From JAPYTY01 sp036338435 (GTDB taxonomy: Bacteria > Acidobacteriota > UBA6911 > RPQK01 > JADFOI01): a stretch of 64,000 bases of DNA. The translations under genes and the position numbers were made by a program. The stretch covers positions 26,054 to 90,053 of the forward strand of contig JAYZCG010000040.1 of the NCBI GenBank assembly GCA_036338435.1, written 5' to 3'. Numbering within the stretch: the stretch's first letter is position 1; every line of letters starts with the position of its first letter. Below, piece after piece: positions 36,035-44,910 of the stretch. The notes beneath the pieces were generated by a model. It saw only the letters and a list, made by a program, of their open reading frames with translations, did not search any database and was not told where the DNA came from.

Positions 36035-36469
36035 ATGAATATTGAAGACGTTACCGTCGTTACGGATGAATTGGTCGAAGAGTTGGGGCGGCTGATGACT
36101 CAACTCAGTCAATCGGCTTCACCACTCACACATGAAGAACTTCAGCAAATAGTTGATGCCGAGGGCATTTATCTATTAGTAGCAAAAGATAGTGAGAACG
36201 TTGTGGGAACACTCACGCTGGTTTTGTTTCGGATCCCCACGGGCGTACGTGCTTGGATTGAAGATGTGGTGGTCGATGAACTTGCGCGAGGATTGGGTAT
36301 TGGGAAAGCTCTGAGCCGTAGAGCGTTGGTTCTTGCTAAAGAGAATGGAGCACGAACTGTGGATCTCACTTCCCGTCCCAGTCGAGAAGCAGCAAATCAC
36401 CTCTATCAGCGTTTAGGTTTTAAACCTCGCAATACTAATGTCTATAGGTATTTACTGGAGTCGAATTAA
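36035..36469 (+). CDS. GNAT family N-acetyltransferase
   Basis: The 144-residue protein shows the acetyl-CoA site VVVDELARGLGIGKAL (RGLGIG motif A) followed by AANHLYQRLGFKPRNTNVYRY, the motif B region. It transfers an acyl group to an amine, substrate unknown. The frame extends upstream to a TTG at 35975; ATG 36035 better fits family length, though neither has a Shine-Dalgarno sequence. The following symporter starts 25 bases later, so they may be co-transcribed. Confidence 0.85.
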   Translation: MNIEDVTVVTDELVEELGRLMTQLSQSASPLTHEELQQIVDAEGIYLLVAKDSENVVGTLTLVLFRIPTGVRAWIEDVVVDELARGLGIGKALSRRALVLAKENGARTVDLTSRPSREAANHLYQRLGFKPRNTNVYRYLLESN

Positions 36470-36494
36470 CAAATAAAAAATCGGACATATAACT

Positions 36495-38015
36495 ATGATT
36501 TTACTTCCTCCTGAGACCATTGAGATCGTTCGATCCAATTTTTTTCTGATTATTGTTAGCCTGCTTAGTTATTTTGCTGTCTTTCTACTGATCTCCTATG
36601 CAGCCAACCGCAAGCTTACAGGAGAGGTAGGTGACTACATTGTAGCATCGCGTAATCTAGGCTGGTTGGTAGTCACCTTGACGATGTATTCCTCGGTTTT
36701 GAGTGGTGTAGGGATGGCAGGCATTCCTGGGACGGTGTATAGCGTGGGCGTGCCTTTCGTGGTAACGGTTTTAACAGGGCACACCATCGCTTTAGTTCTT
36801 CTCTGGTACTTTGGTCCTCGGATTTGGATTCTCGGTAAATACTATCAATTCACCACACCCGGGGATTTAATTGGGACGTATTATCAGAGTGATACCGTTC
36901 GCTTGTATACGGTTCTGGCCAGTATTCTCTTCAACACTGCATTTATAGTGGCACAGCTCCTGGCAGGAGGTGTTTTGTTAAACGTTCTCTCGGGTAATCT
37001 GATCCCTTTTCAGTGGGGGATTTTAATAATTACAGCGGTGGTTTTACTTCACGTTGTTACCTCAGGACTACGAGGTATTGCTTGGTTAGATTTTTTCAAT
37101 GGTTTAGTCATTCTTCTTCTCTTGTTTTTATTCGGGGTGGCTATTTTGCTACTTACAGGTGGAAGTGGCCAGATCATTTCAGGTTTGGCTGACATAAAGG
37201 GAAGGTTTATAACTACCCCGGGCATGGTCGGACTCTTTACTCCTATCCATATCTATGGAGTGGCTTTAGGTTTGAGCATCGGGGTACTAGTCCTTTCACC
37301 ATCTGCATGGATTCGTATTTACTCAGCCCGCAGTCAAAAGCATTTTACCCGTATCAGTGTCGCTATGTTGGTCTTATGGTTAATTTCTCATGTTATGGGA
37401 TCTTTTCTGATCGGTGCCTATGGACGTCAAGTCATGCCTAGTGTTGAAAATCCAGATTTTGTCTCCTCATTGCTGGCTTTTGAGGCTTTACCGGTTTTTT
37501 TTGCAGCTCTATTTTTGATCGCTGTTTTGGCAGCTATCATTAGTACTACAGACACGTACTTGCATACCTTGACAGCTACTATCGTGCATGATCTGGTACG
37601 GGTTGTTCTACATCCAGATATGGAGGAGTCCCGGGAAATGATGCTCAACCGAACTATCATCATTGTTGTGGCTGCTGTGAGTGTTGCGCTGGCATTTTTG
37701 AATCCGGTTTTAATTACGCCACTGGCTATTTTCGCAGGAGGAATAACCCTGCAGCTTCTGACGCCTCTCTTGGGGGCTGTGACCTGGGCTCGCTCTACGA
37801 CGGAGGCAGCAATTATTGCCCCCGGAGCTGGCATTTTGTTAACTTTGGTGTGGGAACTGGGAATTTTAACCAACCCCTTAGGAATGATGCCTGGTTTGGC
37901 TAGTGCCTTCTGCGTGAACGTAGTACTTTTTTTTGTAGTGAGTTTCCTAACGCGACCGCAGTCTCCCGAGATGGTGGAAAAATTTCACGGGTTAATTGAT
38001 CGAGAATTGAGGTGA
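36495..38015 (+). CDS. Sodium:solute symporter (SSS family)
   Basis: The 506-residue membrane protein has about 13 hydrophobic segments and SSS features: GDYIVASRNLGWLVV, SSVLSGVGMAGIPGTVYSVG, and a conserved AIISTTDTYLHTLTATIVHD segment carrying the second sodium-site Ser/Thr. Substrate is likely an organic acid or amino compound. It is paralogous to the symporter at 44911-46407 (STMDSQLLSVTTMITRD) but lacks a small subunit gene beside it. No clear Shine-Dalgarno precedes ATG 36495. Confidence 0.9.
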   Translation: MILLPPETIEIVRSNFFLIIVSLLSYFAVFLLISYAANRKLTGEVGDYIVASRNLGWLVVTLTMYSSVLSGVGMAGIPGTVYSVGVPFVVTVLTGHTIALVLLWYFGPRIWILGKYYQFTTPGDLIGTYYQSDTVRLYTVLASILFNTAFIVAQLLAGGVLLNVLSGNLIPFQWGILIITAVVLLHVVTSGLRGIAWLDFFNGLVILLLLFLFGVAILLLTGGSGQIISGLADIKGRFITTPGMVGLFTPIHIYGVALGLSIGVLVLSPSAWIRIYSARSQKHFTRISVAMLVLWLISHVMGSFLIGAYGRQVMPSVENPDFVSSLLAFEALPVFFAALFLIAVLAAIISTTDTYLHTLTATIVHDLVRVVLHPDMEESREMMLNRTIIIVVAAVSVALAFLNPVLITPLAIFAGGITLQLLTPLLGAVTWARSTTEAAIIAPGAGILLTLVWELGILTNPLGMMPGLASAFCVNVVLFFVVSFLTRPQSPEMVEKFHGLIDRELR

Positions 38016-38116
38016 TATTATATTCAAGTTTGCAAAATAATAGTTGTAGAGTTGTCGGTATGTGAAGGATCCTTTGCACGAGATTTTAACTTGCAACAGG
38101 TTGTGAACACTACATT

Positions 38117-39106
38117 TTATATTTTTGCAAGCTGAAGAGTGCTTGACGCAAAAAGGCTTTCAAAGGGGGGAGGCTGGTCGATCATTCCCTGTTCTTTTAG
38201 ATAGCGACAAAGAGTCTCAACTGTTTCACGATTACGTACTGAGCCGGCTTCCCAAGGGTTCTCTCCCAGTAGCTCCTGTTCTTGTTCCCAGTACGTCTGT
38301 AGCCAAGCTAACTGAAAAGGAACGGCCGGTGCGTAAATACCTTCTCGTGATAGTTTTTGAGCTTGATCAAATGCCTTATATAAACTAACGGCCAACCACG
38401 GATGGATTTCTAATAACTGTTTCCGAACAACAACTGTGTGCATAATGGGAAAGATTCCAGTTCTTTTGAAGTAATCTTTCTCAACCTCGATGGGGTGTTT
38501 GAAGAGACGTTTGACCTGATCTGAGCCATGTAAAATCGGAGAAGGGACTCGAGCTGCGATAACAGCATCTAGTTCACCAGTCTCCAGCATGGAACTCAGT
38601 GTTTTATCTTCGGGAATGTGATCAAGGCTTATTTCAGGAGGCAGTTTGAGAGGTACTCGCTCTTCACGGCCAGGTTGCTCCTGTCCTCCGGTAAGCCAAT
38701 GGATGTCACTGGCGGCTACACCATGATCATCCAGGAGGATGCCTTTGACCCAGACAATGGCAGTCATCTGATATTCACCTACGCCGACCCGGCATCCTTT
38801 GAGGTCTTCCGGTTTTTGAATGCCAGCGTTGGCGTGAACAAAAATTGAGGAATGACGAAACATGCGGGAAGGAAATACGGGAATGGCGATCAGATCATCT
38901 CGGCCTTGGGCACGGCCTGTGATGTAGGATGCCAAAGACATTTCAGAGACTTCAAACTCCTTGTGTCTAGCCATGCGGAAAAAAAGTTCCTCGGGTCCCA
39001 TGGCAATAAAGTTGAGATTTACCCCTTCTGGCTTGATTCGGCCGTCTTTCAGCGGTGCTACTCGGTCATAGTCTCCACATGCCAGCGTTACGGTAATTTT
39101 CCCCAT
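38117..39106 (-). CDS. Binding-protein-like enzyme, 4,5-dihydroxyphthalate-decarboxylase type
   Basis: The 329-residue protein resembles the substrate-binding-fold group containing 4,5-dihydroxyphthalate decarboxylase: VTLACGDYDRVAPLKDG, FEVSEMSLASYI, IPVFPSRMFRHSSIFV, and EDLKGCRVGVGEYQMTA. It has no signal peptide, so it is probably cytoplasmic and not a transporter subunit. AAGGAG precedes ATG 39106. It is the last gene of the UbiD cluster, 115 bases after the FrdB-like gene. Activity as a decarboxylase, or merely ligand binding, is inferred. Confidence 0.75.
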   Translation of the reverse strand: MGKITVTLACGDYDRVAPLKDGRIKPEGVNLNFIAMGPEELFFRMARHKEFEVSEMSLASYITGRAQGRDDLIAIPVFPSRMFRHSSIFVHANAGIQKPEDLKGCRVGVGEYQMTAIVWVKGILLDDHGVAASDIHWLTGGQEQPGREERVPLKLPPEISLDHIPEDKTLSSMLETGELDAVIAARVPSPILHGSDQVKRLFKHPIEVEKDYFKRTGIFPIMHTVVVRKQLLEIHPWLAVSLYKAFDQAQKLSREGIYAPAVPFQLAWLQTYWEQEQELLGENPWEAGSVRNRETVETLCRYLKEQGMIDQPPPFESLFASSTLQLAKI

Positions 39107-39221
39107 GTGTACTCCTTATCTGTTACGTTCTTCCCAAAATAGTAATGAAGGATTGGGCCGCAGGTCAACCATGGAGTGTGTGAAATTAGAATAGGGGACT
39201 CCCAACTTTGTCTAACGGGGT

Positions 39222-39599
39222 TTATTCAATAGGAGGATGTTCGTTGGATGGGAGAATGTCTGTGACCAGATCCCGGATGAGAGGACTTTTGGGGAGTGGT
39301 TCCAACTTGATCGGATCGTCTCCAACTCTTGCCGTACATAGATAGGTAGCAGTGCCATTGACAAGGGCTCCACATTCTTTACAGGCATTGGCGTTTATAC
39401 AGCTGTAGCGAATGGACACACTAGAATCCAGATGCTGTCGAATCCAGATTAGGGCATCCAGAACTGACATGGTCTCTTTTCGAGGAACTTGAAAAATATC
39501 AAAGTGAGGGGCATCACTTGGACCACCGCGGCGAATGTGAATCTCAGCCACCCGTTTCTCTGATGTGTGTGATCTAATCTTGTCCTTGGTGTTCGTCAT
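39222..39599 (-). CDS. [2Fe-2S]-only FrdB/SdhB-like iron-sulfur protein
   Basis: The 125-residue protein matches only the N-terminal plant-type ferredoxin domain of succinate dehydrogenase/fumarate reductase iron-sulfur subunits. Its cluster ligands are Cys67, Cys73, Cys76 and Cys88 (SCINANACKECG and YLCTA), a C-x5-C-x2-C-x11-C spacing, one residue longer in the first gap than E. coli SdhB. The C-terminal half holding [4Fe-4S] and [3Fe-4S] clusters is absent, with a natural stop and no frameshift remnant. It lies seven bases after the flavoprotein gene, so they form a two-subunit soluble enzyme with no membrane anchor gene nearby. Confidence 0.8.
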   Translation of the reverse strand: MTNTKDKIRSHTSEKRVAEIHIRRGGPSDAPHFDIFQVPRKETMSVLDALIWIRQHLDSSVSIRYSCINANACKECGALVNGTATYLCTARVGDDPIKLEPLPKSPLIRDLVTDILPSNEHPPIE

Positions 39600-39606
39600 G
39601 TCAGAT

Positions 39607-41310
39607 CTAAGTTGTCAATCTAACTACCGGCTCGGATCGTATAGTTAGCTTGTTCCTCTCCAGTGATACCACTTGGTTTTTTTCCCATTTAGGATCCTGG
39701 GCGGGAAAGTCCTCACGTTGGTGGGCTCCACGGCTTTCATTTCTCAAAAGGGCAGATTGAGCAACCATTTCAGCGGTAGCGAGCATATTGCGTAGTTCAA
39801 GCCAATCTTGGATATCCATGTTAAAGGGATGGAGTTTAGAGAGGCTCAATTTTGGTAGGACTTCTTGGCGCAGTTCTTGAATAGTTTCTAGAGCTGTCTT
39901 GAGTCCCGTTGCATTTCTAAGAGGGCCAACATGTTCGTTCATAATCTGTTTAAGCCGTTGTTGTATAGCTGATACGGTTGGGGTGCCCCGTGATTGACTA
40001 CGGGAGGTTAGAGATTTTAACTTTTCCATATGAACAGTGGCGAGATTTGTGAAGTGTTGTGCTGAATTTTGGATCGCTTTTCCCAGGATTTTTCTAGCAC
40101 CTAATCTGCCAGCGAGTTCTCCAAAAACCAGTGCTTCAGTAATGGCATTGCCGGAAAGACGGTTGGCCCCGTTAACTCCTCCTGCAACTTCTCCAGCCGC
40201 ATAAAGTCCGTCAATACACGTCTGCATGGATTTTTTAATGCGCACCCCGCCCATTTGGTAATGGGCCATTGGGGCGACTTCAATCGGCATCTGGGTTAGA
40301 TCGATACCGTTTGCAAGTAATCGGTCTATTACTGGGCCGAAAGCATTCCGAAGCTCAGCTTCAGAGACATGTTGAAAATCTAGATACGCCCCTCCATGCG
40401 TAGAACCTCTTCCCGCCTCAACTTCTTTGAGTATCGCGTAGGAAGCAAGGTCTCTTGGGACCCGATATATCCCCTGATCTTTGCTTCCATAGCGATCAAC
40501 AAATTCCTCGAAGTCTCCATTAAGCAGCCTTCCCCCCAGCTTGTACCTAAATGGATCCCACATGATGGGATCCATTCCAACCAGACGTGGTGCCAAATGA
40601 GCGATGGGGAAGAACTGCACAAATTCCATGTCTGTTAGTTCGGCACCAGCTCTTAAAGCCAGAGCATAACCATCACCTCCCATGTTGGCCGACCCACTAT
40701 TTCGAGTGTAGAGCTTAGATAGCCCCCCAGTGGTAAGAATTACGGCCTTGCAACTTAGGGCCACGGGTTTTGCCGTTACAATATTCATCCCAATAGCTCC
40801 CACGGCTCTTCCCTCATCTACTAGGATGTCGGTGATGACTAAGTTACTAATAGTTCGTATTTTTTCTTCTCGTTTAACTTGTTTACGCAACGTTGATGCC
40901 AAAGCTGGACCAGTGTTTAAAAAGTCCACGTAAACACATCGTTTGCGGCTGTGTCCTGGAGCTGACACCTGCAGTATGGTGCCATCTTTTTGGGCCCATC
41001 CAACTTTCCAGGAATCCATTTCCATAATACGTTCTGGGCCATTAACACAGAGCAGTTTGGTGAGTTCTTCGTTGCAAATACCATGGCCAGACTTGACGGT
41101 GTCTGAAAAATGCATTTCCCAGTTATCTGGTTCCTGGTGGCCAATGGCCACTGCAACTGTCATCTGCGCCATGACGGTTGCTCCGCCGCGTCCCACCATA
41201 TTCTTGTCTATCAGGAGCACAGAAGCCCCTTCCCGGGCTCCTGCAAGGGCTGCGTACATGCCAGCCCCACCAGCTCCAATGATGAGAATATCGGTATTGA
41301 TTTCCATCAT
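39607..41310 (-). CDS. Fumarate-reductase/succinate-dehydrogenase-like flavoprotein
   Basis: The 567-residue protein has the FAD dinucleotide motif DILIIGAGGAGMYAAL, VLLIDKNMVGRGGA, the THGGAYLDFQ segment, APMAHYQMGGV and a C-terminal VNGANRLSGNAITEALVFG, the SdhA/FrdA/AprA superfamily hallmarks. It probably reduces or oxidises a carbon-carbon double bond of a carboxylic acid using flavin. It pairs with the adjacent small ferredoxin. The neighbourhood (UbiD, amidohydrolase, symporter) points to catabolism rather than the citric acid cycle. Confidence 0.85.
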   Translation of the reverse strand: MMEINTDILIIGAGGAGMYAALAGAREGASVLLIDKNMVGRGGATVMAQMTVAVAIGHQEPDNWEMHFSDTVKSGHGICNEELTKLLCVNGPERIMEMDSWKVGWAQKDGTILQVSAPGHSRKRCVYVDFLNTGPALASTLRKQVKREEKIRTISNLVITDILVDEGRAVGAIGMNIVTAKPVALSCKAVILTTGGLSKLYTRNSGSANMGGDGYALALRAGAELTDMEFVQFFPIAHLAPRLVGMDPIMWDPFRYKLGGRLLNGDFEEFVDRYGSKDQGIYRVPRDLASYAILKEVEAGRGSTHGGAYLDFQHVSEAELRNAFGPVIDRLLANGIDLTQMPIEVAPMAHYQMGGVRIKKSMQTCIDGLYAAGEVAGGVNGANRLSGNAITEALVFGELAGRLGARKILGKAIQNSAQHFTNLATVHMEKLKSLTSRSQSRGTPTVSAIQQRLKQIMNEHVGPLRNATGLKTALETIQELRQEVLPKLSLSKLHPFNMDIQDWLELRNMLATAEMVAQSALLRNESRGAHQREDFPAQDPKWEKNQVVSLERNKLTIRSEPVVRLTT

Positions 41311-41350
41311 AAGGAGTTATCTTTATCGTTTTAGGTGTAAATAGGAGCTA

Positions 41351-42835
41351 TCAAGAGCCGTCGATATTCAGAGTTGTAAGATCACTAATTTTTTCGATGT
41401 TGGCTGTGTCCACCTCGGGTTCCGGTACCTTTGCACGCTTCGGATAGGGTATGCGTGCCTCTGGCTTAGTCGCATCGAGCACCATAGCAGCCATTGTTTT
41501 AGGTGAGCGTGTTCCATCCTCATGGTATTTCCAGCCGGTAGGAAGTAACCCGCCAGGACCAGACCAATCCGGGATCACCAAAAGATCCTTAGCCGCGTCA
41601 AATCGAGTACCGATTGCCCACATGACATCCCCATCGTTAAAGACATTGATATCACTATCGACTACCACAATCATTTTGAGATTTTCCGGTTCTGTGTTGA
41701 GTGCAGCAAAAGCAGCCTTCTTTACTTCGGTGTCCCGAGATTTTTTTAACGATATGTAGCAGTGCATGCGGCTGTGAGCAGGAACGTTGACCGAGTGTAC
41801 GCCGGGCACCACAGCTTTGACAGCACGATAAATACTTCCCATTCTGGGAAGAGATCCAATGACTAGATGCTCTTGATTGGCTGAGAAAATATCTTGGTAA
41901 ATGGCATCCGAGCGGAGAGTAATCGTAGAGACACGGATAATGGGCTTGGGGCCGCCTGCCATGTAATGTCCTGGCCATTCTCCAAAGGGCCCTTCTTCGC
42001 GTCGTAGTTTTGGTACAACCTCTCCTTCAATTACGATCTCTGCATCGGCCGGAACGAGCAAATTGCTAGTTTCGGCTTTTACAAGTCGAACCGGTTCTTC
42101 CAAGAGTGCTCCGGCGGCCTCAAGTTCCCCACCGATCCCATGGAGGCGGCTGATCACTCCCATCAGAAAAGCCGGGTGGTGTCCAATGGCGATGGCGATG
42201 GGCAGGGGTTTGTTCTGCTCCTCATAGGCTCGATGAATATAGGCACCGTGATGTGTAGCAATAAACCAGACTCCGAGTTCCTGTTTGTCAAAGACTTGGT
42301 GGCGATAGAGGCCTGCATTTAATTCACCGGTTTCTAGATCTCGGGTAATTCCCACACCTCCAGTAATAAAAGGACCAGCATCATCAGCATTGTGTACGGG
42401 AATGGGAAGTCGGGTAAGATCTGCATCCTTACCTTGCCAGATAATCTCTTTGACAGGAGCCTCCTCGCTTGTTACTTCGATAGGTGTTACTCCCTTGGCC
42501 AGACGGTTCCCGTAGGTGGTCACCATATCAAGCGGGGTAGTTTCTAGGGCCAGTGCAAGCCGTTCATAGGTAGACATCAGATTGATAATAAGAGGTAAAC
42601 GACTTCCACGAATACGTGGGAAAAATAGAGCAGGGTATTCGTTTTTTCGCGCGAATTTTTCAGCTAGTGCCGTACATCCAAATCGGGGGTTAACTGTGTG
42701 ATTGACTTGCTTAATGGTACCAGGCAAGTGGTCAATAACTTGTTGTGCAAAGCTCCGCAAATCCTTGAAGTTTTTCTGGCCTTCCTTTAAATTTTCAAGG
42801 AGCGTTGCCGTCTTATTTTCAGGTGAGGTTGACAT
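41351..42835 (-). CDS. UbiD family (de)carboxylase
   Basis: The 494-residue protein belongs to the prenylated-FMN-dependent UbiD decarboxylases. The catalytic segment REEGPFGEWPGHYMAGGP carries Glu281 and Glu286, matching the Glu pair of Fdc1, and the substrate region has LPIPVHNADDAGPFITGG and an Arg in GITRDLETG. The C-terminus includes VDSDINVFNDGDVMWAIGTR. It acts on aromatic or alpha,beta-unsaturated acids. The UbiX prenyltransferase needed for its cofactor is not in the window. It sits between the flavoprotein and a secreted amidohydrolase. Confidence 0.92.
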   Translation of the reverse strand: MSTSPENKTATLLENLKEGQKNFKDLRSFAQQVIDHLPGTIKQVNHTVNPRFGCTALAEKFARKNEYPALFFPRIRGSRLPLIINLMSTYERLALALETTPLDMVTTYGNRLAKGVTPIEVTSEEAPVKEIIWQGKDADLTRLPIPVHNADDAGPFITGGVGITRDLETGELNAGLYRHQVFDKQELGVWFIATHHGAYIHRAYEEQNKPLPIAIAIGHHPAFLMGVISRLHGIGGELEAAGALLEEPVRLVKAETSNLLVPADAEIVIEGEVVPKLRREEGPFGEWPGHYMAGGPKPIIRVSTITLRSDAIYQDIFSANQEHLVIGSLPRMGSIYRAVKAVVPGVHSVNVPAHSRMHCYISLKKSRDTEVKKAAFAALNTEPENLKMIVVVDSDINVFNDGDVMWAIGTRFDAAKDLLVIPDWSGPGGLLPTGWKYHEDGTRSPKTMAAMVLDATKPEARIPYPKRAKVPEPEVDTANIEKISDLTTLNIDGS

Positions 42836-42861
42836 AGAAAAGTGACCTATGGCCTAAAAAT

Positions 42862-44790
42862 TTACCTCAAGTATTGTGCTGCGACCTCATCATCATTGAA
42901 GTCATAGATTGGGCCAATTGCTTCTCTTCCAAAATCTTTTGCTAGCAGCTCTTGCAGTTGCTCAATCTTGCCGCCCACCATGGTCATGGGGGTGCGAACC
43001 TTCAGGATGTCATCTACTGAAATTGTAAAGTAGTCACGGTCAAGAACTACCATATCAGCAAATTTACCGACTTCCAATGTGCCTAGTTTGTCTTGCTTAA
43101 GGATGTATTCTGAGGCCCAGGAGGTCCACATTTTTAAGGCATGGACCCGGTCAATTCTCTCTGACGGTTGCCAAACAACCCCATCGTGTTGGCGGGTTAC
43201 TGCTTGCCATAGTTTGTTAAAGGGAGGGGTTGAACCGTAATGTTGTCCGACTAGTTTGACGCCTGATTCAATCCAGGTTTTGAAGGGCAGCATAAAGGGT
43301 TCGATTTGTTCACCGTAATCCCGAATCCAGGCGGGAGACTCACTTACCAGATCAGGGCCACAACTGAGGATCATTCCATAGTCTGTCAATTTTTTAATAA
43401 TATCTGGTTGTTTACCGATCAGATTGCAGTGTTCTCCAGTCATTCTCATGTCACGCACATCCTGCATTGTCCAGCCATTTACTTCTCGGGCCTGATCAAT
43501 CATTCTGAAAAAGGCGCGGGTACTTTCGCTACCACACATGTGGATTCCTGCCAGACGCCATCCTGCCTTTGCAGCATTTTCAAGTGTGTCCCAGGGCAAT
43601 TCTCCAGGTTGAGGGCAGACCTCTCTTGCCTTTATATGTGGTGGTGCTACAGTGTCTGGGCCTGTGCATGATTCTGGATAACGCGAATCCCAACGTTCGG
43701 AGGCTACACCGTCAATCCAAAGATAATCATCTCCAATCCCCTGCAGGACTCCTGTACGACGGTAGATCTGACGGGTCTGCTGAGGATCGGTTGGCAGGCG
43801 ATGGATTTCATAGTGTGCCGAAAAACGGATTGGCATCTGGCCCAATCCGGCTAGCGTTGCATATCCGCTCATAATCTTGGGGAACTGGATACGGCTTGAG
43901 AAGGTCGTAATCCCCTTGGTGGTTGCTTCTTCTGAGATAATTTTGATGGCCTGAGCCAAGGTATTTAAAGGGAGTTGTTCCAAAAAGAGTTCCCAGGTAA
44001 TAACTGACATTTCCTGACTGCCGACCCAGCCGATTTCAGGAATATTTTCACCGATCACATCTCCATGCATTGTTTCGTGAATCGAGGCGGAATATCCGGG
44101 GAAGAAATCATCCAGAATTTCTAACGCTTTTGAATTAATGTTCCCTCTATGTCCAGGTCGTAGCAAAACAGGATTTTCTGGAGCCCATTCATCCATTGTT
44201 CGCCGGTTGGTCAAACGGCGGGTATCTCCCCATAGTTGTAGTTGTAGCTTGGGTTCATCAGGATGACGCCCTAAATTAAGGACAATCCAGTCTCCCGGAT
44301 CAACCTTAGTTACTGCATCTTTGATAGCATCGCGCATAATGGCCTGGGTTTTTTCCAGATCGTTGGGATCGGCTGTGGCTCTGGCCATATAAACGTTTTC
44401 CGGTGGATATTTGAATCCTAATCGATCCAGAAGTTGTACGGCACGGCCGTACATATGACTGTGAGATTCAATGATGCCAGGGATAATAGTTCTACCTTTG
44501 AGGTCAAAGACTTGGGTATCAGGTCCCGCCACGGAACGGATTTCTTGGGTGGTCCCAAGTTTCATAATTTTATCGTGCTTGACAGCAATGCCTTGGTAGA
44601 TATTACCTGGACTGGTCGAGTTTGAGATATCGTCCATGCTCACCACTTTGCCGTTGACAAAAATGGTGTCTGCGTAACCATATTTGGCCACATCGGGAGG
44701 TAGCTGAGACCACAATATTCCCGTTCCGAATAGCAATGAAACGGACACGTGAAAGACAAGACTAACGTAACTTCTAGAATGCTTTTTCAT
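42862..44790 (-). CDS. Secreted YtcJ-like amidohydrolase (paralogue)
   Basis: The 642-residue protein has a signal peptide (residues 1 to about 28, LVFHVSVSLLFGTGILW) and the same architecture as the protein at 28826: DTIFVNGKVVSMDD, IIPGIIESHSHMYG (His110, His112), GEHCNLIGK, and KLGTLEVGKFADMVVLDRDYF. Both share a segment C-x-GPD-x5-IKARExCPxPG around residues 380-400. The late SD metal-ligand motif is replaced by GQHYGSTPPF. GGGGAGATGACTT precedes ATG 44790. It probably releases the substrate of the symporter next to it, outside the cytoplasm. Confidence 0.88.
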   Translation of the reverse strand: MKKHSRSYVSLVFHVSVSLLFGTGILWSQLPPDVAKYGYADTIFVNGKVVSMDDISNSTSPGNIYQGIAVKHDKIMKLGTTQEIRSVAGPDTQVFDLKGRTIIPGIIESHSHMYGRAVQLLDRLGFKYPPENVYMARATADPNDLEKTQAIMRDAIKDAVTKVDPGDWIVLNLGRHPDEPKLQLQLWGDTRRLTNRRTMDEWAPENPVLLRPGHRGNINSKALEILDDFFPGYSASIHETMHGDVIGENIPEIGWVGSQEMSVITWELFLEQLPLNTLAQAIKIISEEATTKGITTFSSRIQFPKIMSGYATLAGLGQMPIRFSAHYEIHRLPTDPQQTRQIYRRTGVLQGIGDDYLWIDGVASERWDSRYPESCTGPDTVAPPHIKAREVCPQPGELPWDTLENAAKAGWRLAGIHMCGSESTRAFFRMIDQAREVNGWTMQDVRDMRMTGEHCNLIGKQPDIIKKLTDYGMILSCGPDLVSESPAWIRDYGEQIEPFMLPFKTWIESGVKLVGQHYGSTPPFNKLWQAVTRQHDGVVWQPSERIDRVHALKMWTSWASEYILKQDKLGTLEVGKFADMVVLDRDYFTISVDDILKVRTPMTMVGGKIEQLQELLAKDFGREAIGPIYDFNDDEVAAQYLR

Positions 44791-44910
44791 AAGTCATCTC
44801 CCCAGTACGATACTGAATTTCTCACAGGCTCAAGGAAGAGTTGATTTTGGTCCAGAGCCTACTAGCAAATTAACATGTTGCTAGTATCTTATATTTATTA
44901 TCTTGTTGTT

